Source of the DNA: a virus
Reading direction: 5' to 3' (one strand)
Virus record (IMG/VR): IMGVR_UViG_3300011114_000437
Span: 1-35,428 of that record
DNA length: 35,428 bases
The position numbers and the translations under genes are program-made. Below are positions 21,254 through 28,327 of the stretch, in pieces; position 1 is the first letter of the stretch; each line of letters opens with the position of its first letter. The notes below the pieces were generated by a model that was given only the letters and a program-made list of their open reading frames with translations, had not been told where the DNA came from and did not search any database.

Positions 21254-22228
21254 ATGAAAAAATTACAAAATTTCGTTCAACCTACGTTTACACAAAACAC
21301 ATACGCAGGTGAATTCGCTGGTCAATATATAGCTGCGGCTTTATTATCAGCAAAGACTTTGGACAACAAGTATGTTACCATTCACCCGAATGTTAAGTAC
21401 AAAGAAGTTATCCAAAGAATTGCAGTTGCAAACATCGTTAACGATGCATCTTGTGACTTCACAACTTCTGGCTCAGTAGCGTTATCAGAAGCAGTTTTAA
21501 CTCCAAAAGAATTACAAGTTAACTTAGAGTTGTGTAAGCAACAATTCGTTCAATCTTGGGAAGCTTTACAATTAGGATATAGTGCATTTGATACTATACC
21601 AAAGGACTTTAATACGTACCTTATTTCGTACGTGGCAGGAATCGTTGCCCAAGCAACTGAAACATCTGTTTGGCAAGGTGTAACCGCAACCAACGGACAA
21701 TTTGGTGGATTTGAAGTAGCATTAAGTGCTTCAGTAGCAGCAGGTACTGGTGTTATTGCAGCAGGAACAGGATTAGATTTATCTGGTAGTATTACTGCAG
21801 CAAACGTTGTAGCTAAATTAACAGCAGTTCAAACAGCTATCCCTAACACAGTTTACGGAAAAGAAGATTTAGCTATCTATGTTCCAGTAAATGTGGCAAA
21901 AGCATACCAAACAGCAATGAGTGGTAATGGTAGTGGTGGATTAGGTGCAAACGGATTTAACAATCAAATGAATATCGGTGAAAAGGAATTAAACTTCCAA
22001 GGTATTCCAATGTATTTGTGTCCTGGTATGAGTGACAACAAAATTGTTGCAACATTAAAATCTAACTTACACTTCGGGACAGGACTTTTAAGTGATTTCA
22101 ACGAGGTTAAGGTATTAGACATGAGTAACATTGATGGTTCACAAAACTATCGTATCATAATGAGATATACAGCTGGTACAGTTGTAGGTATCAATGCTGA
22201 TGTAGTTTACTATGGTGCTTACGCATAA
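21254..22228 (+). CDS. Major capsid protein, HK97-fold type
   Basis: 324 residues. Family-like features: AAALLSAKTLDNKYVTIHPN, VANIVNDASCDFTTSGSVAL, LTPKELQVNLELCKQQFVQS WEA, ETSVWQG near residue 137, IPNTVYGKEDLAIYVPVNVA, and a C-terminal RYTAGTVVGINADVVYYGAY. These match major capsid proteins of Bacteroidota siphoviruses. It forms the head shell and would be trimmed by the XkdF-like protease. Codon choice is visibly different from its neighbours (more AAC, TTC, ATC), as expected for the most abundant virion protein. Followed by a hairpin. Confidence 0.8.
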   Translation: MKKLQNFVQPTFTQNTYAGEFAGQYIAAALLSAKTLDNKYVTIHPNVKYKEVIQRIAVANIVNDASCDFTTSGSVALSEAVLTPKELQVNLELCKQQFVQSWEALQLGYSAFDTIPKDFNTYLISYVAGIVAQATETSVWQGVTATNGQFGGFEVALSASVAAGTGVIAAGTGLDLSGSITAANVVAKLTAVQTAIPNTVYGKEDLAIYVPVNVAKAYQTAMSGNGSGGLGANGFNNQMNIGEKELNFQGIPMYLCPGMSDNKIVATLKSNLHFGTGLLSDFNEVKVLDMSNIDGSQNYRIIMRYTAGTVVGINADVVYYGAYA

Positions 22229-22246
22229 TAAAAAAATTGATTAGTA

Positions 22247-22277
22247 GGTGGGGAGTATCGTAGAACAGAAACCCACC
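22247..22277 (+). terminator. Hairpin after the major capsid gene (possible attenuator)
   Basis: GGTGGG (22247-22252) pairs with CCCACC (22272-22277) around a 19-nt loop; no T run follows, so it is unlikely to be a strong terminator. It could stabilise the capsid message or reduce read-through into the tail tube gene. Confidence 0.4.
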
Positions 22278-22314
22278 AATTAATTATCACAAACAAAAAT
22301 AAAACATTAACACT

Positions 22315-22872
22315 ATGAGTTGTAATTTATCAGCAGGTAGACAAGAAGTATGTAAAGAGTCGGTAGGTGGTTTGCAAGGAGTTTATTTTATGAACTATCC
22401 TTCATCATCTTATAATCCAACATTTACAACAGACGGAAGTGGAACTATCACAGCTTTCCCTTCTGGAAGTACGGTTTACTTCTATCAATTAAAAGGCAAT
22501 AGTGCATATACAGAAACTGTTAACTCTTCAAGAGATAACGGAACAACTTTCTTTTCACAAGCGTTAACTCTTAATCTTAAGAAATTAACAGCTGAGATGA
22601 CTACACAATTAAAACTTATGGCATTCGGAAGACCGGTTGCTATTGTGTGGACTACAAATGGTGAAGCATTAGTTGCAGGTTTAACTAAAGGAACAGATTT
22701 AACTGGTGGAACTATCAGTACAGGTGCAGGATTAGGCGATTTATTCGGTTATTCTATCACTATGACAGGTTTAGAACCATTACCAGCACAATTTATTTCT
22801 GGTTCAACTTCTACTAACCCATTTGCAAGTGTTGGTAACGCTCCAACAGTTGTGACAGGAAGCGCAGCTTAG
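22315..22872 (+). CDS. Major tail (tube) protein
   Basis: 185 residues. Characteristic stretches: MSCNLSAGRQEVCKESVGGL then QGVYFMNYPS, AYTETVNSSRDNGTTFFSQA, LTLNLKKLTAEMTTQLKLMA, IVWTTNGEALVAGLTKG, GYSITMTGLEPLPAQF. The pattern of a Cys pair at the start, NGTTFF-x-Q, then KKLTAE...LKLMA followed by a turn I know from tail tube proteins of Bacteroidota phages. Encoded 86 nt after the capsid gene with no intervening gene. Confidence 0.6.
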   Translation: MSCNLSAGRQEVCKESVGGLQGVYFMNYPSSSYNPTFTTDGSGTITAFPSGSTVYFYQLKGNSAYTETVNSSRDNGTTFFSQALTLNLKKLTAEMTTQLKLMAFGRPVAIVWTTNGEALVAGLTKGTDLTGGTISTGAGLGDLFGYSITMTGLEPLPAQFISGSTSTNPFASVGNAPTVVTGSAA

Positions 22873-22898
22873 TATATAGCACGATTGTAAAAATATTA

Positions 22899-22929
22899 AA
22901 TAGCTACTCTCTATATGGGGGTAGCTATT
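22899..22929 (+). terminator. Terminator-like hairpin after the tail tube gene
   Basis: Perfect 9-bp inverted repeat AATAGCTAC (22899-22907) / GTAGCTATT (22921-22929), loop partly G-rich, followed by ATTATG, a poor T tract. It lies 26 nt past the stop and just before a new promoter, so it probably marks the end of the scaffold-capsid-tube unit. Confidence 0.55.
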
Positions 22930-22945
22930 ATTATGTCAAAATAAA

Positions 22946-22977
22946 TTTGGAAATATGGATTTTTTAATGTAACTTTA
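22946..22977 (+). promoter_or_regulatory. Bacteroidota-type promoter in the capsid/portal gap
   Basis: TTTG (22946-22949), 20-bp spacer, TAACTTTA (22970-22977), one base from TAnnTTTG. It lies in the 241-nt gap (22873-23113) upstream of the small structural gene and the portal. No ORF of interest is seen in the gap. Confidence 0.65.
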
Positions 22978-23075
22978 AGTTTAGAAAGCTAAGTTACTAG
23001 AAATACTATAATAAATTATCTTAAATTAAAATCTATAAATGTAAATGTAGTAAACACTAACAAATAGATAATATA

Positions 23076-23091
23076 GTGTTAAAGACAGATA
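23076..23091 (+). promoter_or_regulatory. Variant late motif (GTGTTAAAGACAGATA)
   Basis: Keeps GTGTTAAA and AGATA of the 18-base motif with a short change between them; 22 nt separate it from ATG 23114. Together with the host-type promoter at 22946 it gives this unit two possible controls. Confidence 0.35.
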
Positions 23092-23113
23092 CACACAAGC
23101 TAAATACAATTAA

Positions 23114-23470
23114 ATGCTAACATACTTCCTTTCAGGCTCAAATGCTTACACTATTAGAACAGCTGTTACCTCCTCAAATCAATTTACTATGTCTTTACAA
23201 GATATGATGAGTCAAGTTAATACAACTGCTAGTTTAAGTAATGTTACCTATAATGGGTATGAATCACTATTAGCATTTACAGCAAGTTTATCAACAAATG
23301 TAGTTGCGAATGAATATAGAGCAACCCTATACAATAGCGGCAGTTCTACACCAATATGGAATGGAACTTTTCAAGTATACGCATCTCAGTCAATTGATAA
23401 AGCTAATTACGTCACACAAAATGATGGATACGTTTCAAATGTATCTACAAATGAATTTATTATATACTAA
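23114..23470 (+). CDS. Small structural protein (beta-rich), precedes portal
   Basis: 118 residues, strand-rich: NQFTMSLQDMMSQVNTTASL, YESLLAFTASLSTNVVANEY, then IWNGTFQVYASQSIDKANYV and STNEFIIY at the end. The GTFQVYASQSIDK...NE-x-IIY ending recurs in proteins beside head/tail genes of Bacteroidota phages; exact role unknown (head decoration or tail component). 2-nt gap to the portal gene. Confidence 0.5.
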   Translation: MLTYFLSGSNAYTIRTAVTSSNQFTMSLQDMMSQVNTTASLSNVTYNGYESLLAFTASLSTNVVANEYRATLYNSGSSTPIWNGTFQVYASQSIDKANYVTQNDGYVSNVSTNEFIIY

Positions 23471-23472
23471 TT

Positions 23473-24810
23473 ATGGATAAAAAATTTAATAAACAACAGT
23501 TTTCAGTTATTAATTTAAGCTCTTCAGAATTACCTCAGGTAAGTGAAGATACTAGGACACGTTTACAATACGTTCCTTTTGGAGTATTTGGACATGATGA
23601 TTTCTTTAATATGTTATCATTAGCATTTACCACATCTACTACATCAGCAGCATGTATTGAGGGTATTTCTGATTTAATATATGGAAAAGGTCTTTATTCT
23701 AAAAATGTAGAAATTAATAATACAGTTCAGAAAATGATACCACAAGAGGAAATTAAGAGAGTATCGTTTGATTTGAAACTATATGGTAACGCGGCATTAC
23801 AAGTATGTTGGGATGATGCACATGAAAACATTGTAAAGATGTATCATGTACCTGTTCAGTATTTAAGAGCAGAAAAGTTAGGTGTTAATCCTAAAATAGA
23901 AAACTATTACTATTGTACTGATTGGAATGACCAAAGAGCACAAAGAAATAAAACTAAAATAGCAGCATTTGGAACATCTATTCAAAAAATGGAAATACTT
24001 TATTTTAAGAATTATTCTCCAAACTTATATTATTATTCACTACCTGATTGGGTTTCAGCATTACAATTTAGTTATGTAGAAGCAGAATTAAGTAACCTAC
24101 ACTTAAATAACATTGAGAATGGTTTCTTACCGGCAGTAATGATTAACTTTAATAATGGTATTCCAGCTCCTGAAGAAAGACAAACTATTGAAGATTTAGT
24201 AACTAATAAGTTTACAGGCACTAAAAACGCAGGTAGGTTTATGTTATCATTCAACGATGACCCTACAACTAAACCTACATTAGATATAATCAATATTGAA
24301 AACTTACATGAGAAATATGAATATGTTGCAACTTACGCACAGGATAGAATCCTTGTAGCACATAGAGTAACATCACCACTTCTTTTCGGTATCAGAACTG
24401 AGAATAATGGTTTTAGTTCTCAAAGTGAAGAAATGATTACAGCATTCTCTATCTTACAAACAATGACAATCTCTCCATTCCAAAACTTAATCTTAAATAC
24501 ATTAGATATGGCGTTAAGAGAAGTAGGAATAACAGATGCAGAATTATACTTTGACCAATTAACTCCATTAGCTATCCTTTCTCAACAAGCAGAGGATACT
24601 GATAAAACAATTGCAGAAGTAGCAGATACAACAAATAAAGAGTTGGAAAATCCAGCAACAACAGACCAAAGTGGTGACCAATCTACAACAGATATAAACA
24701 CACCAACTAAAACACCTAATAAAGTAGGTAACGGACCTGGTGAAGGAACAAACATTATAAATGCAAGTAGTGCATTTTTCAAACAAGAATACGAAATAAC
24801 CAAACAATAA
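23473..24810 (+). CDS. Portal protein, PBSX/SPP1-like
   Basis: 445 residues. Portal features: TSAACIEGISDLIYGKGLYS (near 55-75), KRVSFDLKLYGNAALQVCWD, VKMYHVPVQYLRAEKLG, the long DILVAH-type region DRILVAHRVTSPLLFGIRTE (near 290), and FSILQTMTISPFQNLILNTL. The C-terminus is a Thr/Asn-rich linker. It forms the dodecameric vertex that DNA passes through and docks TerL. Unusually it is encoded after the scaffold, capsid and tail tube instead of directly after terL. Confidence 0.8.
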   Translation: MDKKFNKQQFSVINLSSSELPQVSEDTRTRLQYVPFGVFGHDDFFNMLSLAFTTSTTSAACIEGISDLIYGKGLYSKNVEINNTVQKMIPQEEIKRVSFDLKLYGNAALQVCWDDAHENIVKMYHVPVQYLRAEKLGVNPKIENYYYCTDWNDQRAQRNKTKIAAFGTSIQKMEILYFKNYSPNLYYYSLPDWVSALQFSYVEAELSNLHLNNIENGFLPAVMINFNNGIPAPEERQTIEDLVTNKFTGTKNAGRFMLSFNDDPTTKPTLDIINIENLHEKYEYVATYAQDRILVAHRVTSPLLFGIRTENNGFSSQSEEMITAFSILQTMTISPFQNLILNTLDMALREVGITDAELYFDQLTPLAILSQQAEDTDKTIAEVADTTNKELENPATTDQSGDQSTTDINTPTKTPNKVGNGPGEGTNIINASSAFFKQEYEITKQ

Positions 24811-24815
24811 TAACT

Positions 24816-25334
24816 ATGGCTACACCATTATTTATAAGCAGAAACGATATAATTAAAACTTCACCATTGCAAGGAGCTTTAGATGCAGATGCACTATTAC
24901 CTTTTATTGCAACAGCACAAGTTAAATACTTGAAAAATCTTTTAGGAACAGTTCTATATGATTATTTAGGAGCACAAATATTAGCGGGTACAGTTAGTTC
25001 ATTATCGGCATATTATCAAGACCTTTTAGATGACCACATTAAACCTACATTAGTATGGTATGCATGTGTAGAATATATACCTTTTAGTAGTATTCAATTC
25101 AAATCTAATGGTGCAGTTAAACAAAATTCAGAGCAGGGTGTATCACCTTCTAAGATAGATGTAGATTTCTTATTACAAAAATCACAAGAGAATGGTGATT
25201 ACTACGCATTAAGATTACAAAACTATTTGATTTCATATTCTAATCAAATACCGCAATACTTACAATCAGTAGGAAATCAAACTCAAATCTATCCTGACCA
25301 AACTAACCAGTATTTTTCAGGCGTGCAACTTTAG
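24816..25334 (+). CDS. Head-tail connector-like protein (DUF6712-type)
   Basis: 172 residues, helical: MATPLFISRNDIIKTSPLQG, LLPFIATAQVKYLKNLLGTV, LYDYLGAQIL, IKPTLVWYACVEYIPFSSIQ, GVSPSKIDVDFLLQKSQENG. The all-helical arrangement and position right after the portal fit the gp6/gp15-like connector group; the DUF6712 family comes to mind. Its last 32 nt overlap the convergent HNH gene's end. Confidence 0.6.
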   Translation: MATPLFISRNDIIKTSPLQGALDADALLPFIATAQVKYLKNLLGTVLYDYLGAQILAGTVSSLSAYYQDLLDDHIKPTLVWYACVEYIPFSSIQFKSNGAVKQNSEQGVSPSKIDVDFLLQKSQENGDYYALRLQNYLISYSNQIPQYLQSVGNQTQIYPDQTNQYFSGVQL

Positions 25335-25689
25335 ACCATCTAATTTGAGAAGCTTTACTAGCCCAACTTCTTAAATGTTCTAAATTGATATTAGGTTTAC
25401 GATTTAATGTAGAATAAGCATGTTTATGATTTTCAGAATGTGTCATCCATTCTAAATTATCTAAATTATTATTTTGCTTATTGCCATCCTTATGATTTAT
25501 AGTTCGTTTATTTTCAGGATTAGCAATAAAACATTCTGCTAATATTCTGTGTAGATATAATGGAATTTTATTTAATGTAATTGAAATATAGCCAGTTTTA
25601 CCTATTTGTGATTTCATAAACTTATTTCGCTGTTTACTCCAAACTCTACCATCTTCGTATACAATGTAATTGTCTTTATATTCTTTCAT
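25303..25689 (-). CDS. HNH homing endonuclease, leftward
   Basis: 128 residues on the minus strand: IVYEDGRVWSKQRNKFMKSQ (short NUMOD-like start), LHRILAECFIANPENKRTIN then HKDGNKQNNNLDNLEWMTHS ENHKHA (HNH core), and a helical C-terminus (LRSWASKASQIRWSKVAR) as a DNA-binding tail. It lies inside the structural operon but opposite to it, with its own promoter, and its 3' end overlaps the connector gene by 32 nt. Confidence 0.85.
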   Translation of the reverse strand: MKEYKDNYIVYEDGRVWSKQRNKFMKSQIGKTGYISITLNKIPLYLHRILAECFIANPENKRTINHKDGNKQNNNLDNLEWMTHSENHKHAYSTLNRKPNINLEHLRSWASKASQIRWSKVARLKNTG

Positions 25690-25714
25690 AAATTATAATT
25701 TAATTATCCTATGT

Positions 25715-25746
25715 TAAAGATAAGAAAACATAACCTAATTACCAAA
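25715..25746 (-). promoter_or_regulatory. Bacteroidota-type promoter of the leftward HNH gene
   Basis: On the minus strand: TTTG (25746-25743), 20-bp spacer, TATCTTTA (25722-25715), about 25 nt before the HNH start at 25689. Read rightward the same bases give ATGTTAAAGATAAG, similar to the late motif, so this spot may be bidirectional or the similarity may be an overlap effect. Confidence 0.65.
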
Positions 25747-25750
25747 TTTT

Positions 25751-26281
25751 ATGAGCTATTTACAAAATAACGCAGGAACTAATTATAGTCTTTATTATAC
25801 TATTTTAGATTATTTCAAAACTATTATGATTAATCATCCTTCTGTTGATAGTGTATCACAAGGGGATATACCACAAATAGATGACAAATCATTTACAATG
25901 TATCCAATCGGTAATGTAAATATATTGAGTGCTAATTTTGGACCTAAAACAACTGAATATCAAATACAATTAATAATAGCTGATAAGATTAAGAATAAGA
26001 ATAACGAATCAGACCCTATAACAAATGAAATGACAGTTCCATTTTTTAGTTATGATGATACAGTAGATATTCACGCTAACACATTAGGTATAGTAAATGA
26101 TTTAGTTTCATTCACTCAATATTCATTAGAAAGTTTTTCAATTGATGGTGAAATAACCAATGAGCCATTTGCAGAAAGATTTAATAATGGATTAGCAGGT
26201 TGGGTTTCTACATTTACACTTACCACACACAACGATAGACCGAGATGTTTATATAATTTATACCCATCTGGCTCTTATTAA
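25751..26281 (+). CDS. Minor structural protein, tail-terminator-like position
   Basis: 176 residues, alpha/beta: helical N-terminus (YSLYYTILDYFKTIMINHPS), a strand region (FTMYPIGNVNILSANFGPKT, TEYQIQLIIADKIKNKN), and the C-terminal motif TFTLTTHNDRPRCLYNLYP. The last is a recurrent ending in Bacteroidota phage structural proteins between connector and tail genes. Tail terminator/completion is inferred from size and order. Confidence 0.5.
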   Translation: MSYLQNNAGTNYSLYYTILDYFKTIMINHPSVDSVSQGDIPQIDDKSFTMYPIGNVNILSANFGPKTTEYQIQLIIADKIKNKNNESDPITNEMTVPFFSYDDTVDIHANTLGIVNDLVSFTQYSLESFSIDGEITNEPFAERFNNGLAGWVSTFTLTTHNDRPRCLYNLYPSGSY

Positions 26282-26286
26282 ACCCT

Positions 26287-26661
26287 ATGGCGACTAATAT
26301 ATTTTATAAAAAAGAATTGGATAAAATTGCTAAGAAACTTAAAACCTTAGCAGTAGCTCTTGCACCATATAAGACAGGTAATCTAAAGGATAAATTAAAT
26401 TCATATAATACTTTAGATAAAATGGTTGTTGATAGAGGTGGTGGTAGAGCAGGTATAGAATTTGAAACAGGTCCTCCAGGTGCAGTATACGGCCGTTTTT
26501 GGAATCCACCCTCAACCTCTAAATCTAAAACTAAAAATAGACCTGAGTTTGGGTTTGCAGATAAAGCATTAGGTGGAGTAGATTCAGAAATAGATGCATA
26601 TGTAAAAGAAGTAGAAGCATTAATTATTCTACAAATACAGGCAGAACTTAAGGACATCTAG
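26287..26661 (+). CDS. HK97 gp10-like neck / tail-completion protein
   Basis: 124 residues. ALAPYKTGNLKDKLNSYNTL resembles the A-P-x-x-T-G-x-L-x-x-S core of gp10-like tail-completion proteins; GIEFETGPPGAVYGRFWNPP is the expected strand with Y-x-x-x-x-E/W. The C-terminal helices are DAYVKEVEALIILQIQAELK. 5 nt from the preceding gene. A weak hairpin without a T tract lies in the 48-nt gap that follows. Confidence 0.55.
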   Translation: MATNIFYKKELDKIAKKLKTLAVALAPYKTGNLKDKLNSYNTLDKMVVDRGGGRAGIEFETGPPGAVYGRFWNPPSTSKSKTKNRPEFGFADKALGGVDSEIDAYVKEVEALIILQIQAELKDI

Positions 26662-26709
26662 CACCACTACCTTTTCTAAAAAGTGGGGTTAAATATAAAA
26701 ACGATTTAG

Positions 26710-27876
26710 ATGTCATATTCTTATATACAAACGCCGGCGACAATGTCTTTGGGACAATCCCCAACAATATTTTCAGTATCATCTTCAACCCTAATAGGAC
26801 AAATTGATTTCCAATACATAGGAACTCTAACCATATATTCAGGTTCTCTATTTAACTCAGCAAGTGGTGATACATGGCAATTAGCTAAATACCCATCAAC
26901 AAATGGATATACCGGTATCTTTGATGTAAGTAGAATATTAAACTCTACTCAAACCGAATTAACACAAACTAATGTATCACCTGTAAAATATTTTACATTT
27001 GAAAGTTATTATAGATATCTAAGCGGTAGTGTGTATGTTACCGGTTCTCATATCACATCATCGGTATTCAAATCAGTTGATGGATATCAATTATTTCCTG
27101 AACCTATTGGTGAGCAAGTATACACTTTAACTCCACATTGGCCTTTAATGACAGATGGACCTACAACACAATCAGTATTTATTGATAATGTTGGTAGTGC
27201 ATCGGTTTATGTTGGAAATGTAGGAACTAGTTTACCAACAGGAGTATATTATAGCGGTAGTAATGGTAGTAATGGTTTTGTTGCATTAACATTAGCGAAT
27301 GGAGATAGTGATAATGAAATACAATCTTACCCACAAGCACCTGCAGAAACAGGATTTCCTCTTTCAACTATTGGATTAGACTCGTATACAATACAAGCAT
27401 ATAGTGGTGTAACACCATTAGGAACGAAATTGCGATACAATGTTACTTGTCCACAAAAGTATCCAAACATAAGAATAAAGTGGAAAAATAGGTATGGCGC
27501 GTTTGATTATCTTAACTTTGATATGATTAATAGAAAATCAATTACATCAACTAAGAGAACTTATCAGCCACAATTAGGAAGTTGGCAGGGTGCAACATTG
27601 GCATACAACGAATATGATTCACAAACCTTAAATTATATTGTAGATAGTAATCAAACTATTAAATGTAATACCAATTGGTTAGACGAGGAATATAATGAAA
27701 TCCTAAAGCAATTATTAGTAAGTAGTGAAATTTATTGGTGTCAAGAAAATACACAAGAAGTAAAACCATTAACTATTACCTCAACAAATATACAATTTAA
27801 GACTGGTGTAAATGACCACTTAATACAATATACATTTGATTTCGCATTCGGCCAGGGATATAAGATGATTATTTAA
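26710..27876 (+). CDS. Minor tail / baseplate-like structural protein
   Basis: 388 residues, strand-rich. The first half is Ser/Thr-rich beta (MSLGQSPTIFSVSSSTLIGQ, DFQYIGTLTIYSG); the second half contains NIRIKWKNRYGAFDYLNFDM and ITSTKRTYQPQLGSWQG, then YWCQENTQEVKPLTITSTNI and a C-terminal YTFDFAFGQGYK. The KNRYGAFDYLNF core is common in a tail-associated protein of Bacteroidota siphoviruses. Function beyond virion component is unknown. Confidence 0.5.
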   Translation: MSYSYIQTPATMSLGQSPTIFSVSSSTLIGQIDFQYIGTLTIYSGSLFNSASGDTWQLAKYPSTNGYTGIFDVSRILNSTQTELTQTNVSPVKYFTFESYYRYLSGSVYVTGSHITSSVFKSVDGYQLFPEPIGEQVYTLTPHWPLMTDGPTTQSVFIDNVGSASVYVGNVGTSLPTGVYYSGSNGSNGFVALTLANGDSDNEIQSYPQAPAETGFPLSTIGLDSYTIQAYSGVTPLGTKLRYNVTCPQKYPNIRIKWKNRYGAFDYLNFDMINRKSITSTKRTYQPQLGSWQGATLAYNEYDSQTLNYIVDSNQTIKCNTNWLDEEYNEILKQLLVSSEIYWCQENTQEVKPLTITSTNIQFKTGVNDHLIQYTFDFAFGQGYKMII

Positions 27877-27908
27877 TTTGGTAATACGAACAAAAAATCG
27901 TATCTTAA
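27877..27908 (+). promoter_or_regulatory. Bacteroidota-type promoter of the GIY-YIG gene
   Basis: TTTG (27877-27880), 20-bp spacer, TATCTTAA (27901-27908). The words TTTGGTA and TCGTATCTT are shared with the early promoter at 4351. ATG follows at 27919, leaving a leader of only a few bases. It starts right at the previous gene's stop codon. Confidence 0.65.
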
Positions 27909-27918
27909 AAAGAAAAGT

Positions 27919-28326
27919 ATGAAAAAACATTTTGTATATGAGTTGGTTAATTTATTGGGAACAATTGAATATGTAGGTGAAACTAATAATCCTAAAGGAA
28001 GATTTAGTCACCATATATGTAAAGTTGGTAAATTTGCAAAAAGACAAGATATAATAATGAATATTGTTAAAGAATTTAATACTGAAAGAGAAGCTTGGGA
28101 TTTCCAATGTGAATTACAAAATGAATACGGATTAAAAACTGATAAAGAAATAATGAGTGAAGCAATGAAACATGTTGGATTTAAGAAAGGTGTGCAATCA
28201 TTAGGTGGTAAATCAGGCTTTAATTCTCAAAATATAGAACTTAAATGTCCTCATTGTAACAATATAGGAATTGGCAGAATAATGTATAGATGGCATTTTG
28301 ATAATTGCAAAAGGAGAACTATCTAA
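27919..28326 (+). CDS. GIY-YIG homing endonuclease with C-terminal zinc finger-like motif
   Basis: 135 residues. GIY-YIG core: FVYELVNLLGTIEYVGETNN (Y7...Y17 spacing), PKGRFSHHICKVGKF (Arg), EAWDFQCELQNEYGL (Glu). The C-terminus has CPHC...H-x-x-x-C (KCPHCNNIGIGRIMYRWHFD then NCK), a single zinc-finger-like motif as used for DNA recognition in this family. It has its own promoter and lies between tail genes, 1 nt before the next gene. Confidence 0.8.
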   Translation: MKKHFVYELVNLLGTIEYVGETNNPKGRFSHHICKVGKFAKRQDIIMNIVKEFNTEREAWDFQCELQNEYGLKTDKEIMSEAMKHVGFKKGVQSLGGKSGFNSQNIELKCPHCNNIGIGRIMYRWHFDNCKRRTI

Positions 28327-28327
28327 T

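Noticed and set aside
26667-26690. Hairpin CCACT/AGTGG between neck and tail genes as a terminator
   Set aside because: Five base pairs, AT-rich loop and no T tract; too weak to call.
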